64,000 nucleotides of DNA, taken from positions 1-64,000 of the forward strand of contig NZ_VJYB01000003.1 of the NCBI RefSeq assembly GCF_030400225.1. The letters run 5' to 3'. This document shows, one piece after another, positions 35,207 to 44,878 of the stretch; the stretch's first letter is position 1, and the number at the start of each line of letters is the position of its first letter. The notes under the pieces were generated by a model. That model searched no databases and had not been told where the DNA came from. It saw only the letters and a list, made by a program, of their open reading frames with translations. Position numbers and translations under genes: made by a program. Source of the stretch: Lactobacillus sp. UCMA15818 (GTDB taxonomy: Bacteria; Bacillota; Bacilli; Lactobacillales; Lactobacillaceae).

Positions 35207-35965
35207 TTAATTAAGAACTTCCAAAATCTTTAGTTGTGCTTCCTTCCCATATTTTATAAATTCATGTAATACTTTTTTGGTAACACGATACTCAGGTGCA
35301 CTAATACTAAAGGCACCATAACAGTTACTATTTTTTTCCAAGATAAAACCCACACAAAAAATATCTGCTTGATTTTCAACATTGTCAATTGCAAAATTTT
35401 GCTGACGTACTTGTTCAAGATCATCTTTCAAAGTTTGCACATCCGTAATTGTGTTTGGGGTTAATGATACAAGCGAAGTATTTTCCAAATACTTCGTCAA
35501 TTTCTCTGGGGTATAGTGCGCCAAAAATGTTTTTCCCATTGCTGACGAATACATATGCATCGTACCACCAACTCGCGAAACAAGTTTAACACTTCTCGAA
35601 CTTTCAAGCTTATCTAAAAGAACAACTTTGTTTTTTTCGACAATACCAAGATTAATTGTTTCATTCGTTTTATCCCGTAGTTGTTCAAGAAAAGGACGAG
35701 TAAGTTCTTTAATATCAAAACTTTCAGCAACCTTTTGACCATAACGCAAATAGACAGTTCCTAAACTATACTTTTGTGTCTCAGAATTACGATTAACAAA
35801 ACCACAATATTCTAAAGTTCTCAGTATTTTTAAAATAGTTGGTTTTGTAATCGCAAGATTATCACTGATGTCTTTTAAAGAAACTGCTGTGTTACTGTCA
35901 ACAATGTAATCAGTAATTTGTTTAGCTTTTAGAAGAACCGTACCATAAAAAATTTGATCTGCCAT
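35207..35965 (-). CDS. IclR-family transcriptional regulator (KdgR-like)
   Basis: A 252-residue repressor. The N-terminal winged helix has 'LKDISDNLAITKPTILKIL' (about 28-50). The C-terminal IclR effector domain (about 75-250) has 'TNETINLGIVEKNKVVLLDKL' and 'FCVGFILEKNSNCYGAFSIS'. It lies at the 3' end of the uronide operon on the same strand, about 100 bases from the kinase gene. Relatives such as KdgR respond to 2-keto-3-deoxygluconate, so it is the likely regulator of these genes. AAGGATGG precedes the ATG. Confidence 0.9.
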   Translation of the reverse strand: MADQIFYGTVLLKAKQITDYIVDSNTAVSLKDISDNLAITKPTILKILRTLEYCGFVNRNSETQKYSLGTVYLRYGQKVAESFDIKELTRPFLEQLRDKTNETINLGIVEKNKVVLLDKLESSRSVKLVSRVGGTMHMYSSAMGKTFLAHYTPEKLTKYLENTSLVSLTPNTITDVQTLKDDLEQVRQQNFAIDNVENQADIFCVGFILEKNSNCYGAFSISAPEYRVTKKVLHEFIKYGKEAQLKILEVLN

Positions 35966-36064
35966 TAATTTCCATCCTTAATAGTTTCTTATTTAGAAAT
36001 TATTGTACCTCAAAAACGATGGAATGTCACATATCAAATAAATTTAAATTATACTCACTAACAT

Positions 36065-37030
36065 CTAGTTTATTTTCTTATCCATAAATACAGTTAATTC
36101 TTTTTTTGTTGGCAAGCCCTCATTATCACCAATATTTTGCATCTGAATAGCACCGATTGCACTACCACGCAGTAAAGAATCTTTGTCATTTAAGCCCTCA
36201 AGTTTAGCTGAAATTACACCAGCTACAAAGCCATCCCCAGCTCCGATGCGATCAATAATCTTCAAGTCTTTGATTGCAGTCACAAGTTCTTTCTGTGTGT
36301 CACATTTGTTCACTTTACGTTTGCTAAAAGAACCATCATCTACCATATTAATAATCACTTGTTTAACATTACTATTACTCAAATAGTAATCAGCAATTTC
36401 TTCGGCTGTTGACTTGCCAGTTAAAATTCGTCCTTCCTTGATATTTGGCATTACAACATCACACAACTGCGCAATTTCATTAGTACGTTTAATCATTAAG
36501 GTTTTAGAATTCCAAATTGTTGGTCGTAAATTAGGATCGAAAGTAATTTGGATATTATAATGACGTGCCATTTTAATCAATTTCAAAGTTGCCTGATAAC
36601 CCTTGTCACTTAAACCGGCCAAAATTCCACCAAGATGTAAAATTTTGGTATCAGAAAAGTTAATTTCTCGAAATTTATTAAACTCTAAATTTGAAGTAGC
36701 ACTATCATTACGGTAATAATCCGTCTCTGGTCGCCCATTATCAGAGGCTAACCCTTTCAGCATAAACCCAGTTTTCCAAATATCACTTTGCTGTACATTT
36801 GAAGTTTCTATCCCTTCTTCATGTAATAAGTTAATTATCTGATAACCAAATGTGTCTTTACCTACTTGCGTAATGAAATTAACCGAATGCCCTAGACGTG
36901 CTACTCCGATTGCAACGTTTAAATCTGCACCAGCAATTCTACTGACAAAGTTTTTAACATTCTCCAGTGGACCCTTATCTTGCGCTATAAAGAGGCCCAT
37001 TGGTTCCCCAACTGTGATTAATTCTGTCAT
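36065..37030 (-). CDS. PfkB-family sugar kinase, probable 2-keto-3-deoxygluconate kinase (copy A)
   Basis: A 321-residue ribokinase-fold kinase. 'GADLNVAIGVARLGHSVNFITQVG' near residue 32 is the first PfkB signature region, and 'DRIGAGDGFVAGVISAKLEG' near 250 holds the catalytic Asp. It would phosphorylate KDG to KDPG, feeding the aldolase of this operon. The ATG at 37030 fits GTGAG 7 bases upstream; a GTG at 37042 is an alternative. A second PfkB gene lies directly upstream, and the two share the layout but are clearly diverged, so one may use a different keto-sugar. Confidence 0.85.
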   Translation of the reverse strand: MTELITVGEPMGLFIAQDKGPLENVKNFVSRIAGADLNVAIGVARLGHSVNFITQVGKDTFGYQIINLLHEEGIETSNVQQSDIWKTGFMLKGLASDNGRPETDYYRNDSATSNLEFNKFREINFSDTKILHLGGILAGLSDKGYQATLKLIKMARHYNIQITFDPNLRPTIWNSKTLMIKRTNEIAQLCDVVMPNIKEGRILTGKSTAEEIADYYLSNSNVKQVIINMVDDGSFSKRKVNKCDTQKELVTAIKDLKIIDRIGAGDGFVAGVISAKLEGLNDKDSLLRGSAIGAIQMQNIGDNEGLPTKKELTVFMDKKIN

Positions 37031-37048
37031 TCCGTATCTCACTTTCTA

Positions 37049-38014
37049 TCAATTTTCATTTACTTTTTCCATAAATCTCTCAAGTTCAAACCTAGTTGGG
37101 TATCCCCCATTATCACTTGCTGACGAAACAGCCAATGCTCCAATCGCACAAGCACGAGCAACAGATTGTTCTATTGATAAATTTTCAATAATTCCTGATA
37201 TCAACCCTGCTGCAAACCCATCTCCAGCACCTACTGTGTCAACTACACGAGGTGGCTGGAAACCAGAAATATATCCTTGATTTCCATTAATATTTTTAAA
37301 ATATGCACCTTTGGATCCTAATTTAATTACTACTAACCTAGTACGGTTACTGTATTTCAAATAAAAATCTGCAATTTCTGATGGCTTTTTTAGTCCAGTT
37401 AAAAGTTTCCCTTCACTAATACCAGGCAAAACTATCTCTGCCTGTTGTGCCAATGAATTCAACGACTCAACCATCAATTCTTTAGAATCCCAAAGTGGTA
37501 GTCGAATATTAGGATCAAAAAAACTGATAATATTCTTTGCTTTCGCCAAACTCAGCAACTTTTGGATTACTTTAAAATTATTTGATGAAGTTGCAGCAAA
37601 AATTCCTGTTACATGAAGGGCCTTAACCCCAGTAAAATTAATATCTTCTAAAAAATTTTGTGAAAAATTAGCTGCAGCAGTATTATTACGATAATAATAG
37701 ACTGAAGGATCCCCCTGACTAACTCTTTGTTTGAAGTAAAAACCAGATTGATGTGTTTCATCTGTATAGCAATAATGAGTTCCAATTTCTAATTCACTAA
37801 TACTTTTTTTAATATAAATTCCTAACAAATCATTTCCCACAGAAGTCACATACTCAGTACCAATTCCTAATCTTTTTGCAGCAATTGCCACATTTAGCTC
37901 CGCTCCTGCAAGTAATTTTCTAAAGTGGGTGGAATCGGTTAAGCTTAAATTCAAATCCTGAGACGCAAACATAACTAATGGTTCACCAAATGTCAAAAGG
38001 TTTACTTCACTCAC
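37049..38014 (-). CDS. PfkB-family sugar kinase, probable 2-keto-3-deoxygluconate kinase (copy B)
   Basis: A 321-residue PfkB kinase. 'LLAGAELNVAIAAKRLGIG' is near residue 33 and 'VVDTVGAGDGFAAGLISG' holds the catalytic Asp. The start is GTG at 38014 with AAAGGGTG 8 bases upstream. It lies between kduD and the other kinase, and only 6-18 bases separate the two kinase genes. Whether both act on KDG, or one on another acid such as 2-keto-3-deoxygalactonate or a fructuronate-derived acid, cannot be told. Confidence 0.83.
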   Translation of the reverse strand: MSEVNLLTFGEPLVMFASQDLNLSLTDSTHFRKLLAGAELNVAIAAKRLGIGTEYVTSVGNDLLGIYIKKSISELEIGTHYCYTDETHQSGFYFKQRVSQGDPSVYYYRNNTAAANFSQNFLEDINFTGVKALHVTGIFAATSSNNFKVIQKLLSLAKAKNIISFFDPNIRLPLWDSKELMVESLNSLAQQAEIVLPGISEGKLLTGLKKPSEIADFYLKYSNRTRLVVIKLGSKGAYFKNINGNQGYISGFQPPRVVDTVGAGDGFAAGLISGIIENLSIEQSVARACAIGALAVSSASDNGGYPTRFELERFMEKVNEN

Positions 38015-38052
38015 TTTCCAGACACCCTTTCAAAAAAGCTCTCTTTTTATCT

Positions 38053-38868
38053 TTATCTAACTAAATATCCACCATCAACCGCCAAAATATGTCCATTTAC
38101 GTAATCCGAGGCCTTACTTGCAAGAAAAACTGCTACTCCCATCAGCTCATGAGGTTCCGCCCAGTGTCCCGCAGGAATTCGATCAATAATTTCTTGGTTT
38201 CTTACTTTGTCTGCCCGAATTGGAGCCGTATTGGCAGTCTTAATGTAACCGGGTGCAATTGCATTAACTTGAATATTATATGAACCTAGTTCACTAGCAA
38301 AGGACTTCGTTAAACCTGCTACAGCATGTTTTGAAGCTGTGTAGGAAGGAATAAATTTCCCTCCTTGGAAAGAAAGCATTGAACCAATATTAATAATCTT
38401 TCCTGATTTTTGTTTTGCCATTTCTTTGGCTGCTGCCATTGACATATAATAGACAGCGTTTAAATTAATATCAATGACTTTCTCCCAATCTTCATCCTTT
38501 GATTCAAGTAAAGGATTACGTCGAATCATTCCAGCATTGTTGATTAAAATATCAATACTTCCAAATTTTTTAATTACTTCATCAATTATTTTTTGAGGTG
38601 CGCCCTTTTGAGTCAAATCAATCTGCATAAATTCTACCCGACGACCTCTTTTTTCAATCATACTGCGAGTGACATCCCACTCTTTTTTGGCAAAAGTAGG
38701 AATAAATACATCTGCACCCGCTTCAGCTAGAGCAACTGCATAGCCTTGCCCTAATCCCGTATTACCACCCGTAATAACGGCGACTTTTCCTTTAAGACTG
38801 AAAAAATTTATTTTAAATTTATCCAATGCAGCTTCGTTAACTTTGATTTCTTCATTTGATTGTTCCAT
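38053..38868 (-). CDS. kduD: 2-dehydro-3-deoxy-D-gluconate 5-dehydrogenase (SDR family)
   Basis: A 271-residue short-chain dehydrogenase. The cofactor motif is 'VITGGNTGLGQGYAVALAEAG', the NNAG motif lies in 'ILINNAGMIRRNPLLE', and the catalytic Tyr-Lys is in 'YTASKHAVAGLTKSFASE'. It closes with 'GHILAVDGGYLVR'. 'GMIRRNPLLE' is characteristic of KduD, which reduces 2,5-diketo-3-deoxygluconate to KDG. The ATG at 38868 has AGGAGAT 8 bases upstream; a TTG six codons earlier overlaps that site. It lies 20 bases after kduI. Confidence 0.93.
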   Translation of the reverse strand: MEQSNEEIKVNEAALDKFKINFFSLKGKVAVITGGNTGLGQGYAVALAEAGADVFIPTFAKKEWDVTRSMIEKRGRRVEFMQIDLTQKGAPQKIIDEVIKKFGSIDILINNAGMIRRNPLLESKDEDWEKVIDINLNAVYYMSMAAAKEMAKQKSGKIINIGSMLSFQGGKFIPSYTASKHAVAGLTKSFASELGSYNIQVNAIAPGYIKTANTAPIRADKVRNQEIIDRIPAGHWAEPHELMGVAVFLASKASDYVNGHILAVDGGYLVR

Positions 38869-38888
38869 GTTATAACATCTCCTCAAAT

Positions 38889-39734
38889 TTATCTAAGATC
38901 ATTCATTGCAACTGAATCCATATCATCATAAGTCTGATTTTCACCACACATTGCCCAAATAAAAGAATAGCGAGTGGTTGCAACACCACAATGAATTGAC
39001 CAACTTGGGTTAATTACTGCTTGTTCATTATTCAGTACAACATGTTTAGTCTGCTTAGGTACGCCCATAAAATGAAAAACTTTCGTATCTGGTTCTTCGA
39101 ACTCAAAATACATGTATGTTTCCATTCGTCGAGCATGAGTATGTGCGGGCATAGTATTCCAAGAAGAACCTGGCTCTAAAACAGTATAGCCCATTTGCAG
39201 CTGGCAGGTGTCCATTTGTGTAGCATCAATATATTTATAAATAGTACGTTTATTTATGTGTTTTTGATCGCCCAATGGCTTTTTCAAAGCATCAGCAAAT
39301 GATAACTTTTTATTTGGAAAAGTTTTATGCGCTGGAGTCGAAACTACATAAAATTTAGCTGGATTCGAAATATCCTCGGATCCAAAAAGTACCTGTTTTG
39401 TTCCCATTCCCACATAATAACCATCGTGTTTTACCATTTCAATTTTTTCATCGTCAATTGTCAAATACCCTTTACCACCAATGTTAATAATTCCCAATTC
39501 ACGACGTTGCAAGAAATAGTCAACACCTAATTCCTTATCAAGTTTAATTTCCAAAACTTGATTACCTGGTGTAACACCACCAAAAATCATGCGGTCATTG
39601 TACGTATAAGTTAGTAAGACATCGCCAACACTAAATAATTTATCCATCACAAATTCCTCACGCATTTGCGTGGTTGAATAATGTTCGATATCAGCTGGAT
39701 TATGTGCATAATTGGTTTTCATTTTGAACGACAT
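38889..39734 (-). CDS. kduI: 5-dehydro-4-deoxy-D-glucuronate isomerase
   Basis: A 281-residue cupin-type isomerase. 'YAHNPADIEHYSTTQMREEF' at the N-terminus is the KduI signature. The zinc site is 'MPAHTHARRMETYMYFEF' with two His and one Glu, plus a later His in 'NPSWSIHCGVATTRYSFIW'. It converts the ring-opened unsaturated uronate into 2,5-diketo-3-deoxygluconate. Length equals the E. coli enzyme (about 278). AAGGAGG precedes the ATG. It directly precedes kduD, its metabolic partner. Confidence 0.96.
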   Translation of the reverse strand: MSFKMKTNYAHNPADIEHYSTTQMREEFVMDKLFSVGDVLLTYTYNDRMIFGGVTPGNQVLEIKLDKELGVDYFLQRRELGIINIGGKGYLTIDDEKIEMVKHDGYYVGMGTKQVLFGSEDISNPAKFYVVSTPAHKTFPNKKLSFADALKKPLGDQKHINKRTIYKYIDATQMDTCQLQMGYTVLEPGSSWNTMPAHTHARRMETYMYFEFEEPDTKVFHFMGVPKQTKHVVLNNEQAVINPSWSIHCGVATTRYSFIWAMCGENQTYDDMDSVAMNDLR

Positions 39735-39844
39735 TTAAAATCCTCCTTTTTATTTCCTAATAAGAAATCATATTTCTTTTTAATTATATGATAATATTAG
39801 TACATTTTTATTGATTTCGCAACTACCAATAACTTATAAGAAAC

Positions 39845-40495
39845 TCAATTACTTATTTTTTTCAATCCCACAAATTTTTCATGATATGCACGAGCATTTT
39901 GCTCAACTTTGGCATAATCACCATTGGATGAAGGTCCTACCAAGTTTCCTCCAGTACCAACTACAAGCGCACCTGCATTAAACCATTCCTGCATATTATC
40001 GAGATTAACACCACCGGTTGGCATAATGTTTACTTGTGGTAAAGGTGCCTTTACGGCCGCGATAAAATCTTTACCTACAACACTACCGGGAAAAACTTTT
40101 ATAATATCAGCTCCATACATTAATGCTGTTTGTATTTCTGTAACCGTCATACAACCAGGAATATACGGAACTTGATATAAATTACATAATTTTGCAACTT
40201 CTTTGTTAAATGTTGGAGCAACAATAAATAACGCACCTGCACTAATTGCTAATTTTGCTGTTGAAACATCTAGCACAGTCCCAGCTCCAATACAAACCTC
40301 TGGATCGCTATCATATTCCTCTTTTATTTGTGCAATAATCTTATCAGCCTCAGGAACTGTAAATGTTAACTCAATTCCCTTCACACCACCATTAACACAA
40401 GACTTTACTGATTGATAAGCTTGTTTTTTAGTCCCTCTGATAACAGCTATAATTCCTGCTTTTTCAATTTTTTCTAGAATGCTTACTTTTTTCAT
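39845..40495 (-). CDS. eda: KDPG/KHG aldolase
   Basis: A 216-residue class I aldolase splitting KDPG into pyruvate and glyceraldehyde 3-phosphate. The Schiff-base lysine is in 'DIIKVFPGSVVG', the catalytic Glu in 'GGVKGIELTFTVPEA', and 'IGAGTVLDVSTAK' and 'IMPTGGVNLDN' complete the pocket. The ATG at 40495 has GGAGG 5 bases before it; the in-frame ATG four codons earlier overlaps the site. It completes the KduI-KduD-KdgK route. Confidence 0.94.
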   Translation of the reverse strand: MKKVSILEKIEKAGIIAVIRGTKKQAYQSVKSCVNGGVKGIELTFTVPEADKIIAQIKEEYDSDPEVCIGAGTVLDVSTAKLAISAGALFIVAPTFNKEVAKLCNLYQVPYIPGCMTVTEIQTALMYGADIIKVFPGSVVGKDFIAAVKAPLPQVNIMPTGGVNLDNMQEWFNAGALVVGTGGNLVGPSSNGDYAKVEQNARAYHEKFVGLKKISN

Positions 40496-40606
40496 GAGTG
40501 CCTCCATTTTTAAAAAATGCCTTGCTGAAAATAAAATTAAGGTTACCTAATGTTTTTAACTTCAAAATAACAACTCTATTTTTAACTATATATAACTTTT
40601 TAGTTA

Positions 40607-40843
40607 TTAAACGGGTTTAATTTGGTCAAGCGCTTTCATTAAATATTCAAAATTAGGTTTTTTTGTAAAATTAAATTGACTTGCTTCCAACCGATTGAAT
40701 TTTTCGATTAAATAATACGCCGTCAGATAGCGAATTAAAGCCTTTTTACTAATTTCAAGATCTCCGTCATCCTTAAAACCAGACCCTGCAACTACTGCAC
40801 AGGCAAACTCATTTGAATCAATTTTAATCTTTTTGTCTATCAT
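40607..40843 (-). CDS. small soluble protein of unknown function in the uronide operon
   Basis: A 78-residue acidic/basic mixed protein (from MIDKKIKIDSNEFACAVVAG), with no membrane span or signal. It has 'SKKALIRYLTAYYLIEKFNRL', an amphipathic helix, near residue 35. The start is set by GGAGG 8 bases before the ATG at 40843. It lies between the aldehyde dehydrogenase and aldolase genes with short gaps, so it should be co-transcribed. I do not recognise a family; a regulatory or accessory role is only a guess. Confidence 0.65.
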   Translation of the reverse strand: MIDKKIKIDSNEFACAVVAGSGFKDDGDLEISKKALIRYLTAYYLIEKFNRLEASQFNFTKKPNFEYLMKALDQIKPV

Positions 40844-40952
40844 CTTTTTTACCTCCAGTGTATACATAATGTGAATAGTATTTTCCTAAAGTTGATAAAA
40901 TTTCTGTAATAAATTATATTTGTCAAAGATCTATATATACCAGAATAGTTTA

Positions 40953-42419
40953 TCAACCAAGTGTGTCCTCTGGATGAGCCTTTAAATAAATAACATGAGT
41001 ATTCAGAAACTCTTCTAATCCATGACGACCGTCATCTCCACCAAGACCTGAGTTTCTCCAACCCGAATGAAATCCATTCATTGCCTCAAAGTTAAAGCGA
41101 TTCACATAGGTTTCACCAAATTCAAGCTCCTTTACAGCACGTAAGGTATTATTTAGATCTTTAGTAAAAATTGATGATGCCAAGCCAAACTCACTGTCAT
41201 TAGCCAACTCAATTGCTTCGGATAAAGTCTTAAAAGTCAATATGGGAAGTACAGGGCCAAAAATTTCTTTTTGCATAATTTCAGAGTTTTGTTTGACATT
41301 GATAATTACTGTTGGTTCATAGTAAAAACCATTTTCGATTTTTACTCGATGTCCACCAGCTATAATTCTCCCTCCTTCTTTGACAGTTTTTTGAACCATC
41401 GCATCCACCTTATCTAAAGCTATTTGATTGATAAGTGGACCCATTTCGGCTTTTTTGTTTTTTAAGGGATTTCCTACAATTACTTTGGACATCTTTTGAG
41501 CCAATTTTTCCGTAAATTCTTTACTAATTTTTTCTTGGACATATATACGTTCAACATTGTTACAAAGCTGACCGTTGTTATCAATACGTGAATCAATAAT
41601 AGCTTGAACTGCCAAATCAATATCAGCATCACTACATACAATTGCTGGAGCTTTCCCACCAAGTTCAAGAGAAACCTTGGCCATGTGTGTTGCCGCACCT
41701 TCCATTACATTTTTACCAGCTTCAACAGAACCAGTAAGACTGATAATTCCAATCTTATGATTATGGGAAATTTCATCCCCAACCTGTGTACCAGGACCTG
41801 TAATGAAATTAACAACCCCTGCAGGAATTCCTACTTTATCAACAATTTTTGCAAACTCCAAGGCCACATTTGGAGTATCAGAACTCGGTTTTAGTACAAT
41901 AGTGTTACCCGTTACCAAGGCCGGTCCCATTTTACGAGCAATTAGGAAGAAAGGAAAATTCCAAGGAAGAATACCTGCGGCAACACCAATAGGTTGTTTT
42001 GCAATTAGAATATTCTCATCAATATTATCAGACTGAAGTATTTCGCCTTCATATGTTCTAGCTTGTGCTGCCATATAATCTAAGTAATCAGCAGAAAACA
42101 ATACTTCTGTTTCGGCTAAAGATTTGATTTTACCTTGTTCTTCTTGCAAGATGTAGACTAAATTGTCCTTATTTTTACGAATCTCTTCAGCACATTTTTG
42201 AAGATACTTTCCTCTTGTTGGAGCTGGAAGTTTTTTCCATTTTTTTTGTGCAGTTTCCGCCATATCAATGGCGAATTGGGCTTCTTTTCGTGTTGCATTT
42301 GGAACAGTTGATATTTTTTCTCCTGTTGCAGGATTAATTACAGTCAATACCTTGCCAGATTCAGAATCTTGAAACTTTCCATTGATATACATTTTAAAAT
42401 GTTTAATACTTTTATACAT
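40953..42419 (-). CDS. NAD-dependent aldehyde dehydrogenase, AldA-like
   Basis: A 488-residue aldehyde dehydrogenase. 'PWNFPFFLIARKMGPALVTGN' is the cofactor region, 'LTGSVEAGKNVMEGAA' the NAD site, the catalytic Glu is in 'SLELGGKAPAIV', and the nucleophile Cys in 'NNGQLCNNVERIYVQ', which resembles AldA (lactaldehyde/glycolaldehyde dehydrogenase). In a uronide operon it may oxidise an aldehyde from the released sugar, for instance lactaldehyde if rhamnose is freed. Succinate-semialdehyde-type substrates are also possible. GAAAGGA precedes the ATG. Confidence 0.88.
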   Translation of the reverse strand: MYKSIKHFKMYINGKFQDSESGKVLTVINPATGEKISTVPNATRKEAQFAIDMAETAQKKWKKLPAPTRGKYLQKCAEEIRKNKDNLVYILQEEQGKIKSLAETEVLFSADYLDYMAAQARTYEGEILQSDNIDENILIAKQPIGVAAGILPWNFPFFLIARKMGPALVTGNTIVLKPSSDTPNVALEFAKIVDKVGIPAGVVNFITGPGTQVGDEISHNHKIGIISLTGSVEAGKNVMEGAATHMAKVSLELGGKAPAIVCSDADIDLAVQAIIDSRIDNNGQLCNNVERIYVQEKISKEFTEKLAQKMSKVIVGNPLKNKKAEMGPLINQIALDKVDAMVQKTVKEGGRIIAGGHRVKIENGFYYEPTVIINVKQNSEIMQKEIFGPVLPILTFKTLSEAIELANDSEFGLASSIFTKDLNNTLRAVKELEFGETYVNRFNFEAMNGFHSGWRNSGLGGDDGRHGLEEFLNTHVIYLKAHPEDTLG

Positions 42420-42486
42420 TTTTTCTTTTTCCTTTCTGAAAACAAATCTTTTATAAATTAGGTTAAGTATCTATCTGAAACCATAT

Positions 42487-43323
42487 TTAAAGTTCTGTCG
42501 CAATTTTGTTAATTCTTTTTAAAGAAATTTCAAAATTTTTTTGTGGAATCTCATCCAAAATTACATAGGGACTAGACTGAAAACTGTTCATTGCATTCAA
42601 CATCTTTTTCAAGGGTGCAACACCATCACCAATTGGAACACCTACTTTTTCTCCTTTACTAAAGATATAATCCTTAATGTGGAAAGCATATATCTTCTCA
42701 CCAAAAGCATTAATGGCATCCACCAAAATACTGTACTCATTATCCTTTTCTTTTAGAACTAGGTTCATTGGATCTAATATAATCTTTAGATTAGGTGACT
42801 TTATTTCTTCTACCAACTTTTTGGTAACGGCCACATTATATATAGGGTGATTAACACCTGGCTCTATCCCTACCAAACAACCACATTTTTCAGCTGAAGT
42901 AACCAATAGCCTAACTTGCTCAATAGTTGCATCAATTACTTTATTTTTATAATTATTTGAAGTTAGATGAAAAGTTGGATCAACACTACCTGTTTCGGTT
43001 GCTACTAAAGCGCTACCAAAACTACTTGACATAGATAAATATTTTTGAAATATTTTTACTTCTCGCTTTCGTTTAGTTAAATTTGGATGAATTATATTCA
43101 CGTAACATCCTAACAAGGCAATTTGAATATTATTTCGTTCCAAAGACCACTTAACTTTATTGGCTAATCCAAAGGAAATATTTTCACCATTGGATGTCGT
43201 TTTGGCAAGTGATACCCTGGGAGCAAATTGGATATATGAAAATCCTAAATTACTTAACTTATTGGAAAGATTATCTATATCATCAAATATTTGAACATCA
43301 TGTGCCCTAATACCTAGTTCCAT
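42487..43323 (-). CDS. sugar-phosphate isomerase/epimerase-like TIM-barrel protein
   Basis: A 278-residue protein of the AP-endonuclease-2/xylose-isomerase-like TIM-barrel superfamily. Metal ligands are likely the Glu in 'LVGIEPGVNHPIYN', the Asp in 'KIILDPMNLVL', the His in 'YAFHIKDYIF' and the Glu in 'YVILDEIP'. The opening 'MELGIRAHDVQ' is typical. The substrate is unknown; it may isomerise the sugar released by the GH105 enzyme. AAAGGAA precedes the ATG, and it follows the GPH carrier by about 100 bases. Confidence 0.8.
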   Translation of the reverse strand: MELGIRAHDVQIFDDIDNLSNKLSNLGFSYIQFAPRVSLAKTTSNGENISFGLANKVKWSLERNNIQIALLGCYVNIIHPNLTKRKREVKIFQKYLSMSSSFGSALVATETGSVDPTFHLTSNNYKNKVIDATIEQVRLLVTSAEKCGCLVGIEPGVNHPIYNVAVTKKLVEEIKSPNLKIILDPMNLVLKEKDNEYSILVDAINAFGEKIYAFHIKDYIFSKGEKVGVPIGDGVAPLKKMLNAMNSFQSSPYVILDEIPQKNFEISLKRINKIATEL

Positions 43324-43430
43324 TTTAAAATTCCTTTCATATAGATTATTGCCTTAACAAATAATAAAAGTGATAAGTCGATATTACCTTAACTATGGAA
43401 CATCATTTTTTTCTTTTATAAAACTCATTA

Positions 43431-44861
43431 TTATTCTTGCTTATTGATTGTTTTCAATTCTGTAGTAACCCTATCCATATTTTTCTTATTTAATGAATAA
43501 CCAAATATCAAAATTAAAGCACTGATAAGTAACAAAGTAGCTGGCATCAAATTAGATACCGCGTAGATACGCTGCCTAACAGTTTCACTTTGTAGTACGC
43601 CACCTGTCATTGAAGATTGATACCCAATTAAAGCTAGTAACCAACCGCTCATTCCCCCAGCAATTGCTTGACCAACCTTACGAGCAAATGAATTAATAGC
43701 GTAAATCGTACCATCTTCCCGATAACTTGAAATGTACTGATGATAATCAATAACATCACTAATAAACGCCCAAACCATCAAGTTAAAGAAAGAATATGCA
43801 ATTGTTCCTACAAACATCAATGCTAAATATGTCCACGAATTTTGGATATGCATAAAATATAGCGCATAAAAATCAACAGCGGATACAATCAGTGCTAAAG
43901 AAGATGCTTCCTTTTTGCCAAAATGTTTAATTATATAAGTTGCAAATGGTGCTAAAAGTATTGGACAACCATATGTGAAAAATTCAGCAATCGACAATGC
44001 AACGTTATTTTTAAAGAAATCATTAAACAAATAACTCATCATTGTGCCCAAAGCACTTTGATTAATAACAATGAACATATCAGTAAAAATCAATGCAATT
44101 AAAGGTTTATTAACGCTTACACTTTTAGCCATGTTCTTCAATGATACTTTTTGCCTTTTTTCAACCTGCACACGCTCAGTTGTTAAATGATAAGTTATGT
44201 TATAAGCAATAAAAGCTAAGATTGCACAAACAATCGAAATATAGAAAAATCTCATTCCGCTAATTTGCTTGTGACCACTACCAATACTGGTATACATAAA
44301 AATAGGAATCAATAAACCAGTGGTGGCTCCACCGATTGCAGACCCGACACTTCTAAATGTTGACAAAGAGGCCTTATCATCCGAATCAGCACTAATTGCA
44401 GAAGCCAATGAACCATAAGGAATATTAATACAAGATAATAAGACACCATAAGCTAAATAACTAATAGTTACGTAAATAAGCTTACCTGTCATTGAAAAGT
44501 CATTGACAAATGGGAAAAATAGCACAATACAAATCAAACAAAATGGATATTTTGCTTTTCTAATCCAAGGTCTAAAGCGCCCTTGGTCTGTCAGTTTAGC
44601 TACATCTGCAATTCTGCCAATTGCAACATCAGAAATAGCATCTATAAACCGAGCAATTAAAAACAAGGTTCCAAGTGTTGCTCCTGTAATTCCTAAAACA
44701 TTTGTATAATAAATCGTGATAAAACTATTGACAAGTCCTAAAATAAAACAATTACCTAAATCACCAAACATATATCCAACTTTATCTTTAGTTCCAAACG
44801 AAGCAGCCTTTATTGCTAAGGCTTTTTCATTGCTGTCATTACTTGTTACTCGATTATCCAT
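43431..44861 (-). CDS. GPH-family sugar:cation symporter
   Basis: A 476-residue, 12-span MFS carrier of the glycoside-pentoside-hexuronide family. 'GYMFGDLGNCFILGLVNSF' near 30 and 'FLIARFIDAISDVAIGRIAD' are the hallmark segments, with the conserved Asp in the latter. It has no C-terminal EIIA domain. Between the GH105 gene and the catabolic genes, it should import the unsaturated disaccharide that GH105 cuts. GAGGTG precedes the ATG; 17 bases separate it from the GH105 stop. Confidence 0.92.
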   Translation of the reverse strand: MDNRVTSNDSNEKALAIKAASFGTKDKVGYMFGDLGNCFILGLVNSFITIYYTNVLGITGATLGTLFLIARFIDAISDVAIGRIADVAKLTDQGRFRPWIRKAKYPFCLICIVLFFPFVNDFSMTGKLIYVTISYLAYGVLLSCINIPYGSLASAISADSDDKASLSTFRSVGSAIGGATTGLLIPIFMYTSIGSGHKQISGMRFFYISIVCAILAFIAYNITYHLTTERVQVEKRQKVSLKNMAKSVSVNKPLIALIFTDMFIVINQSALGTMMSYLFNDFFKNNVALSIAEFFTYGCPILLAPFATYIIKHFGKKEASSLALIVSAVDFYALYFMHIQNSWTYLALMFVGTIAYSFFNLMVWAFISDVIDYHQYISSYREDGTIYAINSFARKVGQAIAGGMSGWLLALIGYQSSMTGGVLQSETVRQRIYAVSNLMPATLLLISALILIFGYSLNKKNMDRVTTELKTINKQE

Positions 44862-44878
44862 TATATTACACCTCGATT

